From Typha latifolia (lineage: Eukaryota > Streptophyta > Magnoliopsida > Poales > Typhaceae): DNA of 64,000 nucleotides. This document shows, one piece after another, positions 52,969 through 64,000 of the stretch (its first letter is position 1; each line of letters begins with the position of its first letter). The position numbers were made by a program, and so were the translations under genes. The stretch covers positions 6,986,850 to 7,050,849 of the forward strand of contig CM034113.1 of NCBI GenBank assembly GCA_019914945.1. The letters run 5' to 3'. The notes under the pieces were generated by a model, which did not search any database, was not told where the DNA came from, and saw nothing but the letters and a program-made list of their open reading frames with translations.

Positions 52969-53698
52969 CTTTCCATAGTTATCAGAACTAGAACAGGTCG
53001 GGTGGTCGAGCGATGAAGTAGTGAATTGACCACCAAACCAATTCAGTTTTATCATCAGACCAGGAAAGCAAACCCGGTAAAAATCGGCTAACTCGGCAGT
53101 TAAACCGACAACTCATGCAACCCGACCATTTCTGGCGAATCGACATAATCTCTTACTTTTCCAAAAAATCCTAATTATCTTTAATATTTATTTATTATAT
53201 TCTCTATCATAAGTGTATTTTGGTCCTAAAATTTTGAAAATGTTTAGTTAATATTGTGTTTTAAAATTTTATCATTGTTAATTTATCAAATAAATTGACT
53301 TCTATAGTTTTATTTAATTTCATGTTTCCGGCTAAGAAACTATATTTATGTGTTGAAAATGTTTAGCTAATAACATACTAGTTATTATTATTCAAGAATT
53401 GATCAATATGTTGTTGGTTGTGATATATAAAACCACAGTTTTTAAAATTTGTTGTTGTTAAACATAAAGATTAGTTTTAAAAGACAAAGTAATATAAGAC
53501 ATACAATTATACTATTACTACTATAAAATACTTTTTTTGGTTTTTAGAATTATTTAGAACTATATATATTAATTAAATAAACATAAAATATTTTAAAAAA
53601 TGCAGTAACCCGAGCGGTGGTGAACCACCGGCTAAACTAATAATCCAGTAACTCGATTTCTAACCGGATCAACATCCAGTCTGGTTCTGATAACCACG
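52969..53698. mobile_element. Fold-back element of 730 bp with 8-bp flanking repeats
   Basis: The left end (CATAGTTATCAGAACTAGA from about 52974) and the complement of the right end (GTGGTTATCAGAACCAGA) are inverted copies. The next bases inward are GC-richer and refer to each other loosely (GGTCGGGTGGTCGAGC). The centre is very AT-rich. CTACATTC at 52961-52968 and 53699-53706 forms a perfect 8-bp direct repeat. The terminal words are common in plant MITEs; class (hAT or Mutator) is uncertain. Confidence 0.6.
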
Positions 53699-54188
53699 CT
53701 ACATTCAATAATCCTAAGGAGAACAAGTGAAAACTCATGTGACAAATATCATAACTCCCCAAGGTCATTAAAGTTTCTTGACCCCAAAGAAAGAAAAAAA
53801 GAATAAGTGAAAAGAATGACATAAATATGAACTTACCTTGCAAATCAGTACTTGGTACTTCTAAGATCTGTGCGGCCTCACTGTCCAAGCTCCACAAGAT
53901 TTTTATGGGGCACTGAAATCTAGAAACCTGGAGACCAACTTGAATTGCCACAATGTCACTTCTGAGAGATTTATGGATGTTTCGGAAAAGATTGAAGCTT
54001 TTCTCTCAGACAGCACAAGAGAAATCCAAGTATCAATGTTATAATCATTCCAAGCTTCCCATGCTGATTTGTTTTATTAACTGTAGAAAACACAAGATCT
54101 TAAACAAAGTAACAAACAGTTCCTCTTCTAATAACAAAGTATCAAACTAAAAGGATGGATCCACTTAGGAAAGATGAGAGAATGACAG

Positions 54189-57100
54189 TCAGATCCTTGG
54201 AACAATATAATAGACAGGTAACAAGAAGCTACGACCAAATGACAAGTGAGTGAACGGATTATTGAAGCCATGAACTACCTTGTAAAAATACTTCTTCCTC
54301 AACTTGATAGCCATTCGTATGCACCTCTTCACATTAATTTTCAGCATATTATCATTGAACATCTGTAGAATATAGGAGCAAGGCAAAACAATATGTAAGC
54401 TTCAACTCAAGTAACCACAAACTAGAAATTTGATTGTCGCCGGGGAAATGGCAGCTCATCTTAAAACAACAAAGGGACTTCTCAACAATCGTAGGAATAA
54501 TTGCAGTGTAAGTGAAAAGTGATTTCTAGTTGAAGAGCAAGAAGAAAATAAATAAATAAATAAGGCTATACTTCATAGACTTGTAGTTAATATAATAAAA
54601 GGATTATAAGTGATGAATGACTTTACTACAGATCCAAAGTGTCTATGGAACCACACAAAATGAAGCACTTGCTTAAATGCTTAGATGTCTAGCCAAAATT
54701 CTTGACTCTTGAATAAGCAGATGCTGCAGATTAGGACCTAACACTGTCCCAAACACAAAAAGATATACTTAACCCAGAAAATCTGGCGAGGATGAGACAA
54801 AAATGACCTTATCTATATCTCAAAAGCTTTGAAAATAAAGGGGGACATAGAGAAAGATAAACTTGCCTTAATAACATCATCAATCGAGTGACTTTCACTC
54901 ATTATCTTTTGGCGATTGATGGTCAAAATTGCTGCTACACAGAATACAGGCAATTCATCATCCCTACTGTTTGTTGATGCAGTTGTGTCACAAACCTGCA
55001 ACTGATCGTGCCTTGCCCAGAAATTAGCCCTTGACAAGCCACAAAGAGGATGATTTGTAATGGATCTCACTCCATTGCTATAAGATCCACAACTTTCACC
55101 ATTTTTATAATGAGACTGCATGCTTTTAAATTTTCTTTTTCCATTCTCTGGAGATGCTTCTGCTTCTGCAGGTGAATGATTTCTAGGCTGTAAAACCAAC
55201 GGTTCTAGGCAATTTTCCTCTAACTGGTGAGTTACTGCTTCATCAAAATCAGCAGCCCACATCATCTGGAACAGATAATTAGCAATTAAAACGCAGATAA
55301 AAGAAGAAGAATGGAAAAGATTAAAATGAAGCAAATTGTAGTTAAAAAGTATATCATAACTGTTGAAAACATAAAATATAGAGATGGCCAATTGAGGATT
55401 TTGTTCTTTCTTTTAATAACTTCAAGTGAAATTTCATACTGCAATATCAAATGTGTACTAGGCCTATGTTAATCTTCACCTGATGAAAGGGAAAGATTTT
55501 TAAGAAATTAACATCAAGTTACTAACTTAAAAAGTAAAAACAGGACAACAAAAGATATTGCAAAATTTTGTCTTAAAATATCTGAAGACCAAAGGAGAGA
55601 GAGCAAGGGTGTTTATGGGATAGAATTTTCTAAAGTAGTTTCAATTTTTCTGTTTATTAAAATTCAAGGATGGCCGGCCTATGACACGGCCCATGCTAAC
55701 CACAAGCCGGCACGGCACAGCACGTGCTATAGCATTTGCTAGCTGTGCCGCAAGAGAGGGAGAGAAAAAGAGGAGCAAAACTACTAACTTTCACCCTTCG
55801 CCGCTTGCAGTTGATTGCGATGGCAAGCGGCAAAGGGCGAAGATGAGCAGATAGCTGCTTGGAGAGGTGTCGTGCAGCATCCCTCGTGCCACGTGCTGAT
55901 ACGCCACCGGCACGATAAGTGCCAACCGGCATGGCCATCGCTATATCAAATAACAAAGTTCAAAGTTCTAGGAAAATTCCTTCCTGTTACTTTTTTATCT
56001 AATCTCCTTGCTTGTCACTTTCATTACCAGTCCTATCTTTTGATTCTTGAATATTTAGAGAATGTATTCATGTAATGGCCTTCACTACCTATCTTATGTA
56101 CATTTCCTTTTTGCATCCTCTTGAAGAGACACAAAACTCTTGCATAAGGATTTCGTATGGTTAACTATATTCATAGGTTGATCTCATCGCGGATAAAGTT
56201 TAATCCAAGCATCTAACTGAATTAATTACATATGCGAAACAATATATTAATATGCTTTGACAATCTATGAAATTGAAAGATACCAAGTATTTCTTTCAAC
56301 AGGATTCTATCATTTTTGTATAGCTAAACAAAATGGCATGAGGGATGCAACAAAGTAAAACAATAATATCTACCACTCCACTTTCCAGATTGGCAACATC
56401 TTGAAGATACAAACCTCCCACATGCAGAGGGCCTCATCAAAGGATAGCTCCCGACGGAAAAGCACCAGCAACATTCGAAAAGCAAAATGAAGGCTTTCAG
56501 CACCAATAACCAATAAATGTCCGAACAATTCAGCATCCGTTAATTCCAAGATTTTCCATAATGCTTGCAACTGTTTCATAACTCCAGTTGGTCCTTCCAT
56601 CTGAAAATTTTCACGCTGGAATGCAGGTATAATAGATGTAATTTGTCAATTTTGTACAATAGTAAGTTCAGATGGAGAATACAAACTCAAGAGAAGAAGG
56701 CAGCAGTAGTACCATTCTTCGTAAAAGCATCTCAAAGCACCAAAAGGCATCTGCATCATCCTCATACAGGACAACAAATGGAGAAAGAAGATCACTCATA
56801 CCTGTAACCAAGCATCCCATTCAAATATAGCAAGTAAAAGTTAAGTTATGATCTACTTCATTGAGATTCACAAAGAAAAAGAATTTTCATGACTCTGAGA
56901 AACAATAATGGCAAAACCTTGACAGTATCCTGTTGCAGGATCCACCCATGCATAAACAGCAAGAATGTCTGACATTCTGGCCATATTTTTTGAGTCTCCA
57001 TAGAACTCGAGATGACTGTCTGTTCTTACAACATCAACAACTGCAAAACAGTGCATTTTCACTTTCACAATTAGATGAAAAGTAAATATAGTCATGCAAA

Positions 57101-60100
57101 TGCTAAAATTGGAAATATGAAATACTAGCATACCAATTCGATGAAGAGTCCAGAGCCACTCAGAAACTCTATCTTCATTGGCAAGTAAAGTGCTGGATGT
57201 AGTTCCAGCAAAAGTAGTTGCCTCTGGAGCATCTAATATCCTCAATCCATCTACTATTTCCGTCTTATATTCCTTGCCTTGTGGCCATATATCCTGTTTC
57301 TGGATATCTGAATGAAAGATATTAGTCTCACTGCTGTTGACTCGTGATAAAACATTGGAGGAGGCATTTGATTCCATAATGAGCTCCACATTGTTATTAA
57401 TTTCGAATGTATGCATATGTTTATCCCTGAATTCTGACGAATTTTCCGGAACCAAACAACTGCTATCACGCTTCTCACTTCCATCGTCATCCATATCATC
57501 TTTCCAGAACAAGTTTGTTACAGGCAGAGGAGGAAAATCAAAAAAGCTCCCCGTGTCATATTTAGGTTCATTTACTTCACTCTCAGAATTTCTAGAGAAA
57601 CAATTATATGTCCCAGAGGAGGGTAAAATATCTGAAGAATCATAAGCAGCAGTATCCGCGCTTACCCTGAAACTGCCTAGCTCAGCTGAATTACTACAGC
57701 TTTTCCTTTTGTGCTTACGGGATATGTCTGTACATCCATTAGTTAAATCCGGGTGCTCCTCTATCTCATTAGCCGTATCTTGAGAACACTGCCGACTTGT
57801 GGTTACTGTTTCTCTTATGATATTGTCTTTTGACATAGTCCTTACATCCATCAATTTAGACCCAACAACATAGGCAAGTTCACCTGTGCCAACACTTGCA
57901 TGCATCCTTTGACATTGCCTAATTAAATTTTCATACCTTTCCCTGCATTAAATGCTTCTTTAGTTCAACTCCCAATCTAGAAAAGATAACCATAGAGAAC
58001 TACATACTTCACAAGCAACTAAGAGTACACCTATTTGATAAAATAGGCATCCGGATAAGAGAAGCTAATACAAACAATATCTAATATTTTTTTCTATTAT
58101 CAGCGACTAGTGTTCATCCATTAATATAATAAGTGAAATATGGGACCTTCGTGCCATCCTTAGTTGCCTCCTTTGCTCTGAAGTGCTGGTCAAGGCATAA
58201 CAACCAAGAAGGAATTCCCAAACTTCTGCACGTATAGATGGATCCACACCCTGCTCATGGAGGAAAATAACTGCATTTGCTCATAGAAAAAGAGGGAAAA
58301 TTCATAACTTTAAACTAGAAATTATTTAGCTTAACATGCTTGAAAATTGTGGTTGATATATGTGTATTGTTTTCTAATAATGTGATGAGGAAGTTTGATA
58401 AATTGATTGTGCTGCAACAAGTATCACTGTGAATGCCATAAATGTACCTTTTATCTTAAAAGATATTTATAGCACTATTCTGCTACATGGTGTAATGAAA
58501 CTCCTCCAAAGCTACAGTAACAAAGGTTCCTCTTATAGGTAGTTAGGTACAGTAAGAACACAGCCAAAAAACCATGATTTTTCGTGGACCTAAATAACTT
58601 AGTAGGGAAACTAGCAACCATTTCGCAGTACAGAGGCAAATATCGTCATTTAACACACGAGCAGAAGTACAAACAGGCAAAGGACTCACCCTTAATCAAT
58701 TAAACACCTATACTCCCATATATTTCTGACTAAATATGATGAGAAGATGCATCACAAATCCATTCAAAGGACTCTTAGTAAGGAAGGGAACTAATAGTTG
58801 AGATGGTCAGACAATTGTGTGGTGTCACCTTCAAAACTAGATAGATGTGTAATGCTATTAAATCACCTCACTTTACTTCTGATGGAAGAGGAATTTATAA
58901 AAGATATGTAACAAAATTGCACTGGTTTGTTTTATTGTGAAAAGAGAAGATATGCAGGTAAAGTCTAGATAACTATAGCGACAACCAATGGTCTCCCAGA
59001 ACTAGGAAGGAATACGAAAAAAAAAAGGCAACTCACCCCTAAGACAATTAACTTAAGCACCTTGCGGAAACCAATAACTTTCCCATCACCATTGAAAATT
59101 GCTTGCCACTTTTCTGGCTTGAGCATTTTGTTTCCCTGCATAATATCAGATAAGATAGGAAAAATATACAAAGAGGAGATTTTAGATAGAGAAAATAGCA
59201 TACACAAGTAATGACTTGCATTTTGACAACAAAAAATGAACTAGGCATAATATTGATTTCTCTCAAATGGCTCAAGAAAATATTCAGAAAGGTTCATTGT
59301 GATCATTTCAAAATTACACAAAAGAGATGAACAATTAATAGCGTCAAGCTGTCAACTTTGAAACTGCATTTGTATCATTATTGCCACTCAAATAATACAA
59401 CCTCAAGCCAATAATTGGGTTTCTCTGAATAGATATTATCATATTAATTAGCAATATCGTTGTCTTGAATAGGTTGTAATGTTGTATCATGTTAATTAGC
59501 TATATATGTGATTGAGCAGAGATAACATCCATGCTGTTTAGTTTAATAGATCCACTACTTTGACAATTTATTTACATTGTTGGTTAAAATAATTTTCTTG
59601 TCCTACTAGATTCTTTCACCTGATAAATATGCAAGTCCATCTCTAAATACAATTAATCACTTCTAAATTTCTAATCATTTTATTTCCTTCTAAAATGCAT
59701 CTAGAAGTCCTTTTCTAGTAGTTAGATACAAAACCAGACTGCTCTCCTGTGCGCCTTCAAGTCCTTTTTGTCTTTTGTAACCCATCATCTCTCTTAAGAT
59801 TCTAGCCGTCCCTCAGTACGGTCATTTCTCTTTGACAGTTTGACCATAGTTAACGTAAACAGCTAAACTATCTCTGGCTCATCTCTACAAGTGTACACTA
59901 GTTTTGCATTAGGAACCTTAAAAAATCGTGCGATATGGTGACCATAACTTAAAATATCCAGTGACATAGAATGAAGTTTGTCACAGCATTCTAACATTGT
60001 TAATATGATGTTTTTTCCATAAATTTAAACTCCTTTTCTTCCTCTAGTGGATCGCAAACGACCTAGATAAGCTATAAAAAGAAGGATTATATATAGAAAA

Positions 60101-60322
60101 TTGCATAAATAGATTATCGAGAGGATTGAATCTCTGAGGTTTATATTCTCAAATCAAGAATTAAGGATTTGGATAGCGCGACTCCAATCAAAACCGAACC
60201 TTTGCAGGCGAGTGATGACGGCAGGGTTCCCGAATCTCTCGAACTATCGAGCTCACACGTTGCAGATTGACCACACCCGCCCTCCCGCACATCCACCGCT
60301 TATCCTCCCCATCCACCGACAT
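54189..60322 (-). CDS. TBC-domain Rab GTPase-activating protein
   Basis: Stimulates GTP hydrolysis by Rab GTPases in vesicle traffic. Exons: 60322-60200, 59135-59037, 58250-58147, 57942-57134, 57040-56918, 56801-56713, 56615-56415, 55265-54867, 54362-54279; phases join for 677 codons. The ATG at 60322 begins MSVDGEDKRW, with VNLQRVSSIVREI nearby. The TBC domain is split: KWQAIFNGDGKV and GVDPSIRAEVWEFLLGCY come first, then an acidic Ser-rich insert of about 250 residues (exon 4), then the catalytic part. Arg384 in VVRTD and Gln419 in GYCQG match the Arg and Gln fingers of active TBC proteins. DAFWCFEMLLRRM and LFRRELSFDEALCMWEMMW follow. Intron 8 begins with GC, not GT. The 3' end is unsettled: reading on from exon 9 gives a stop at 54189, but a donor there could lead to an exon near 53829-54010. 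Gyp7/TBC1D15-like plant proteins are the closest relatives. Confidence 0.83.
55665..55943. mobile_element. GC-rich 'GTGCC' fold-back MITE, copy 2
   Basis: It starts CAAGGATGGCC and ends ATGGCCATCGCTA, with GCCGGCACGGCAC and CACCGGCACGA words in opposite orientation. It shares a GGAGAGGTGTCGTGC...CCCTCGTGCCA block and the AAGAGAGGGAGAGAAAAAG block with copy 1 at 46620-47066. It is shorter and more decayed, and I see no clean target duplication. It lies in intron 7 of the TBC gene. Confidence 0.7.
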
Positions 60323-60740
60323 CACAACTCTCTCTTCCTCCCTCTCTCTCTATCTCCTCTCCTCCTCACTCACTCTGCAACCAAAACAAACAAACCCACT
60401 TCAAATCACTATCTCTTAACCAACAAAACAACACACCTTCTGCGCCCAATTCAGAAAACCCTAGATCGATCCCCGAGCAAGACTAAACCAAATCGGCCGA
60501 AAGCGATCTCGCTCGGGAGATCATGGAGAGGAGAGTACAGCGGAAGGATGAGGATAGGGAATTGGGTAGGGATGGGTACCAAGATATGGGGAGGAATCGG
60601 AGATCTGGAGGCGTCGGAGAGCGATCGGAGATGTATCTCGCCATGGGGAAGAGAGATATGCCGTTTTCCTCTTTCGGTTGTGGTGTGGTGTTATTTTATT
60701 GGGTTTATTTAGGGGAGAAGAGAGAATTAAAAAAAAAAAA

Positions 60741-60771
<31 letters not shown>

Positions 60772-62397
60772 ATAGAATAATCTATAATATAAAAAATATA
60801 TAACATATATTTGATGATGATGATGGAGTGATTGACCTCTCCAAGAGTAAATCCCTCTCTGGCTATTTTTTATTTATTTATTTATTTTATAAAATATTAA
60901 TTAGTCATCCTGGCACAACCAAATCTAGATACTGATCATAATTAGCAAGTCAATCTCCAGACTTATTAACTTCAGATTCATTTTATAATATTAAAATTAT
61001 TTTGATGCTTATACTTTTCTCAATTATATAAGTATCTCCTAAAGAGATTTTTATTTAAAACTATTTTTATTTTTTTACCAGCAATCTAAAAACATAAGGT
61101 TTTTGTGTGATTATGTAGAGAACCAAAATATTATACAAAGGATAAATTACTCTCTCTTTTTCTAAATATATGGGAAATTCAATTTGATTTAAAAAAAAAA
61201 AAGTAAGTTATAGAATTGGGATAAAGAATCCTAAAAAATTCAGAAGATTAGGAATTCCTAAAATAAAATCAGAAATTCCCAAAAATTTCTAATGTCCCTA
61301 TGGGTCCGATTCAATCTCTATTTCATAACAATAAATGCATCTACCATGTTTGATCAAATAAATGTCTGATATTTTTAAGATGGGGAGATTAAATTTACCC
61401 CCAAGTTCATTGTAGATGTGCAAAAATACTAATTTAGTTGTAGTAAAATCTTAATCTATATGAAAATTGGTGGCAATATATATATATATATATATTATTA
61501 TTATTAATGAAGATGGTGGTAATAGATAAGATGTTTTAAATGCTTTTTTTTAATAAAAAAAAGGATGTTTCCAAGTATTTCTTAATTGATATTTGCTATT
61601 TTATATAATGGTCTTGTCTTTTCTAAACGCTTTGAAAGATGACATAATTTGGAGGTATATTTTATAAATATAGAATGTCATAAGTATTCATATCCTCGAA
61701 AATTATAGATGGCCATTTCCAAGTATCCTAGAAAAAAGGCATGGAATACTTTAGTTATGTTAGGTATTTTAGCACATTTTAGAACAATTAAAATAATACA
61801 GCATGATTAAAAATATATGATGAACGTTTTAGCCTCTGTTTAGTATCATCATTTAGCTTAATTGGTCTAATTGCTTTCGTCTATAGATCAAACATACCTA
61901 ATTGTTTTGATCATTCGAGAGTTCGAAAGTTAAATATAGACTTAACAAAGGTCCAAACCGTTGAGCCGAGCCATTAAATCATCAAATAATTTTTTTCATA
62001 ATAATTATTTGAAGTCAATCTTATGACCTTGTTGATAGTAGGGAAGAGTACTGTAATTATAACCTTATATCGTAATGAAAGATTTGAGTGTTGAATATTG
62101 GGCTTCTGAAAAGCCCACAGGCCTAGCTCGCTCGAAAAATAAATGCAAAGCGCTATTGGAATTCACAAGTCGACGCATATTCAATGGCGTGCTTCGACCG
62201 ATTCGATAATTTTAATCACTTTGCTCTGATCCTACGATTTATCTGAATTTATTTTTTAAGTGCAATTAGGACTATCAGATATACATGATTGATACATCTG
62301 TGTACATTCAAAAGTGCGACCGAAATTATCCCGTTGTGTTTTATTTCTAATTTGTATCTACTGTTGTTGAGCTATAAAGTGCTAATCATTTTTTTAG

Positions 62398-62892
62398 GAT
62401 TTTTATAAATCGCACTTTGTATTTTTATTTATTTTATAATTTATACTCTATTTTTGTGGATTTTGTAGCCCAACTCCTTATTTTACTCTATAATTCTTAT
62501 TTAATATTCTAACATTATTCTAACTAATTAACGTCGACTAAGTTACTAAAATATATCTACTATTTCCTCTTATTTTAATAACCCCTCCACCATTTTCCTC
62601 GTCTACTCCCCTCACCATCACCGCCGCCACATTTTCTCATATTCCCTCTCCCCCTCCTCTTCCTCCTTCTTTTCTCTGGGAAGGAAAAAGAAAACGAAGA
62701 AGACATGGGTAATTAAGTATTTATAAATTATTTCATATATTATAAATAAATATCCTTTTTGTAGTACCGTCTAAGTTAACTCATGGTGTTAAATGAGAAA
62801 TATTAGGAAAAAAAATAAGGGGACAAGTTACAAAATCCTCCGGAGTGTGAATTATAAAATAAGTAAAATTTAAGGTGTGATTCATAAAAATC
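62398..62892. mobile_element. Element with about 90-bp terminal inverted repeats
   Basis: Bases 62398-62485 (GATTTTTATAAATCGCACTT..., TTATTTATTTTATAATTTAT, GTGGATTTTGTAGCCCAACT) match the complement of 62812-62892 (GATTTTTATGAATCACACCT..., TTACTTATTTTATAATTCAC, GGAGGATTTTGTAACTTGTC) with substitutions. The interior of about 330 bp has no coding sequence and includes a CT-rich piece. Long repeats of this kind recall Mutator-like MITEs. The flanks are T-runs, so a target duplication cannot be judged. Confidence 0.65.
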
Positions 62893-63792
62893 ATTTTTTT
62901 TTTATTACGAAGGAAGAACAACAAAAGTTTTGGCCCATTAGGCTTTGGGCTTGGTCAGAACCCTTTCTGAAAAATATTTTCTACATAATTACCATTGTAT
63001 AATATTAAAACTAAACTAAAATTGGTTAAAAAATCATTTTACCCTTATATAAATTACGTCTAAAGCTGCCAAATATTACCTAATATTATAATACAAGAAA
63101 AACTAGATATAGATATTTTCACTCATATATATGTATATTTATTAACTTTAACAACTATTTGTTATGAATATTTTATAAATATTCTATCAAAAACTAAACA
63201 CAGTGGCAAATTATGAAAGAGAACGGATTCAGGGACAGTCATTATAATATTTAAAAAAATCAGTGGCGATTATGTAAAAATCCATTTCTGAACACATCTG
63301 ACGATAGATAATAACATTAGTTCAAGGATCAAATTAAAAATATGAAAAGGAAGTTATAAATTATAATAAACATATAATATGAGGTGCAAAATGAAGAGGA
63401 TAACCTTTTCCACTTGGAAGAATCTTATATATATATATATATATATATATATCCTTTTCTCCGCTCATCGGTTCCATTTGGATTCTTCTTCCCATATTCC
63501 AATTTCCTACCAGTCCTCCTCCTCCTCCTCTTCTGCGGTGCTTGGTAACGGTATGATGTGATCTATTTTTACCTTTCTTTTCACCAATAAAAGTCACAAA
63601 TTTGGGGAAAAATTCGCGCTTTGATGCGTTTTCTGGTTCTAGGATTGCTTGCTAGTATTCAGTTTGCTCTTTTTGTGATTCCGAATTAGTACACTCTTGC
63701 TCTTATTTCTTTTTTTTCTTTTATCTCGTCGTCAGATTCTTGATGTTGGTAGAAGAGCCTTCTGAATTGAGAAAAGATGGTTTGACTTGTGT

Positions 63793-63835
63793 TCTTCTTC
63801 TTCTTCTTCTTCTTCTTCTTCTTCTTCTTCTTCTT
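63793..63835. repeat. (TTC)n microsatellite in the NAD synthetase leader intron
   Basis: About 14 uninterrupted TTC units lie about 10 bp upstream of the TTTTCCAG acceptor that precedes the NAD synthetase start codon. They supply an unusually long polypyrimidine tract. Confidence 0.9.
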
Positions 63836-63864
63836 TTGTTTTCCAGAGGAGGTGATTAGCGAGG

Positions 63865-64000
63865 ATGAGGCTCTTAAAGGTGGCGACTTGTAATTTGAAC
63901 CAGTGGGCAATGGATTTCGACACTAATCTGAAAAATATTAAAGAGTCGATCTCTATGGCTCGAGATGAAGGAGCTGTGATTAGGGTCGGGCCAGAGCTCG
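63865..64000 (+). CDS. NADS: Glutamine-dependent NAD+ synthetase, N-terminal part (cut by window end)
   Basis: The cytosolic enzyme makes NAD+ from nicotinic acid adenine dinucleotide, ATP and glutamine in the last step of NAD synthesis. The first 45 codons are present. They start [19 protein letters not shown] and continue [20 protein letters not shown] to VGPEL, which is the opening strand and helix of the nitrilase-type glutaminase domain. The Glu of GPEL corresponds to the catalytic Glu of the family. The ATG follows a likely acceptor at about 63846. The synthetase domain lies beyond the window. Confidence 0.9.
   Translation, partial: MRLLKVATCNLNQWAMDFDTNLKNIKESISMARDEGAVIRVGPEL

Larger units (their letters stand above)
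48857..54188. other. Large spacer between DUF3755 and TBC genes
   Basis: Bases 48857-49060 are the probable leader/promoter of the DUF3755 gene. The rest is AT-rich with a TA run (49207-49236), a GAA run (50683-50708), a LINE-like tail (52441-52800) and a fold-back element (52969-53698). Open frames around 51565-52013 on the plus strand show no domain. Bases 53829-54060 contain open minus-strand stretches with splice-like borders that might be 3' exons of the TBC gene. Confidence 0.45.
60323..63864. other. Head-to-head spacer between TBC and NAD synthetase genes
   Basis: Bases 60323-60560 are the probable leader of the TBC gene (CT/GA-rich). Beyond it the sequence is AT-rich, with TA runs at 60740-60760, 61478-61495 and 63427-63451 and a fold-back element at 62398-62892. 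Bases about 63455-63550 (ending CTTGGTAACG/GTATGATG) look like a non-coding first exon of the NAD synthetase gene; its intron holds a TTC repeat (63793-63835) and ends at TTTTCCAG near 63846. Confidence 0.5.

Noticed and set aside
60212..60780. Plus-strand frames of 85-166 codons near the TBC start
   Set aside because: They overlap TBC exon 1 and its leader in antisense and are low-complexity, without family resemblance.

Overview
This is nuclear DNA from a flowering plant. The genes are split by many GT-AG introns, the introns and intergenic DNA are AT-rich, and there are plant-only families and many transposon relics. The protein style resembles non-grass monocots, but that is an impression and not a test. 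I assembled every gene model by eye from open frames, splice sites and family knowledge; no search was run.

Nine protein-coding genes can be read. In order: the 3' part of EMC10 (+, 914-5368); a group I (VIP1-like) bZIP factor (-, 6840-9878); the F-box/Smi1/ApaG protein SKIP16 (-, 11840-15357); a TRAF-type zinc-finger protein (+, 16874-18729); an ASCH-domain protein (-, 19938-26338); a five-pass plant membrane protein (-, 27781-31917); a DUF3755 SANT-like nuclear protein whose gene is stretched over 13 kb (-, 35757-48856); a TBC Rab-GAP (-, about 54189-60322); and the first codons of glutamine-dependent NAD+ synthetase (+, 63865 to the window end). They are ordinary housekeeping and regulatory genes and do not form a pathway. 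EMC10/bZIP and TRAF/ASCH are tail to tail; SKIP16/TRAF and TBC/NADS are head to head.

The accessory interest lies in the insertions. Intron 3 of the DUF3755 gene holds a shrunken Ty1/copia element (39521-45088). Its 3' LTR is interrupted by a complete 3.9-kb hAT transposon (41124-45067) with an 8-bp target duplication, 11-bp terminal repeats, palindromic subterminal repeats, a CT-rich tract of about 0.8 kb and a frameshifted BED/DUF659/hAT transposase. A 645-bp hAT-type MITE with a perfect 8-bp target duplication sits in an EMC10 intron. Two members of a GC-rich 'GTGCC' inverted-repeat MITE family lie in introns of the DUF3755 and TBC genes, and one contains a perfect 39-bp hairpin arm. Further fold-back elements lie near 52969-53698 and 62398-62892, with LINE-like 3' tails near 45.9 and 52.7 kb.

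I found no rRNA, convincing tRNA, CRISPR array or prokaryote-type system, and no clearly new gene system. The most novel features are the nested insertion, the hairpin MITE and several unusual splice-site arrangements.
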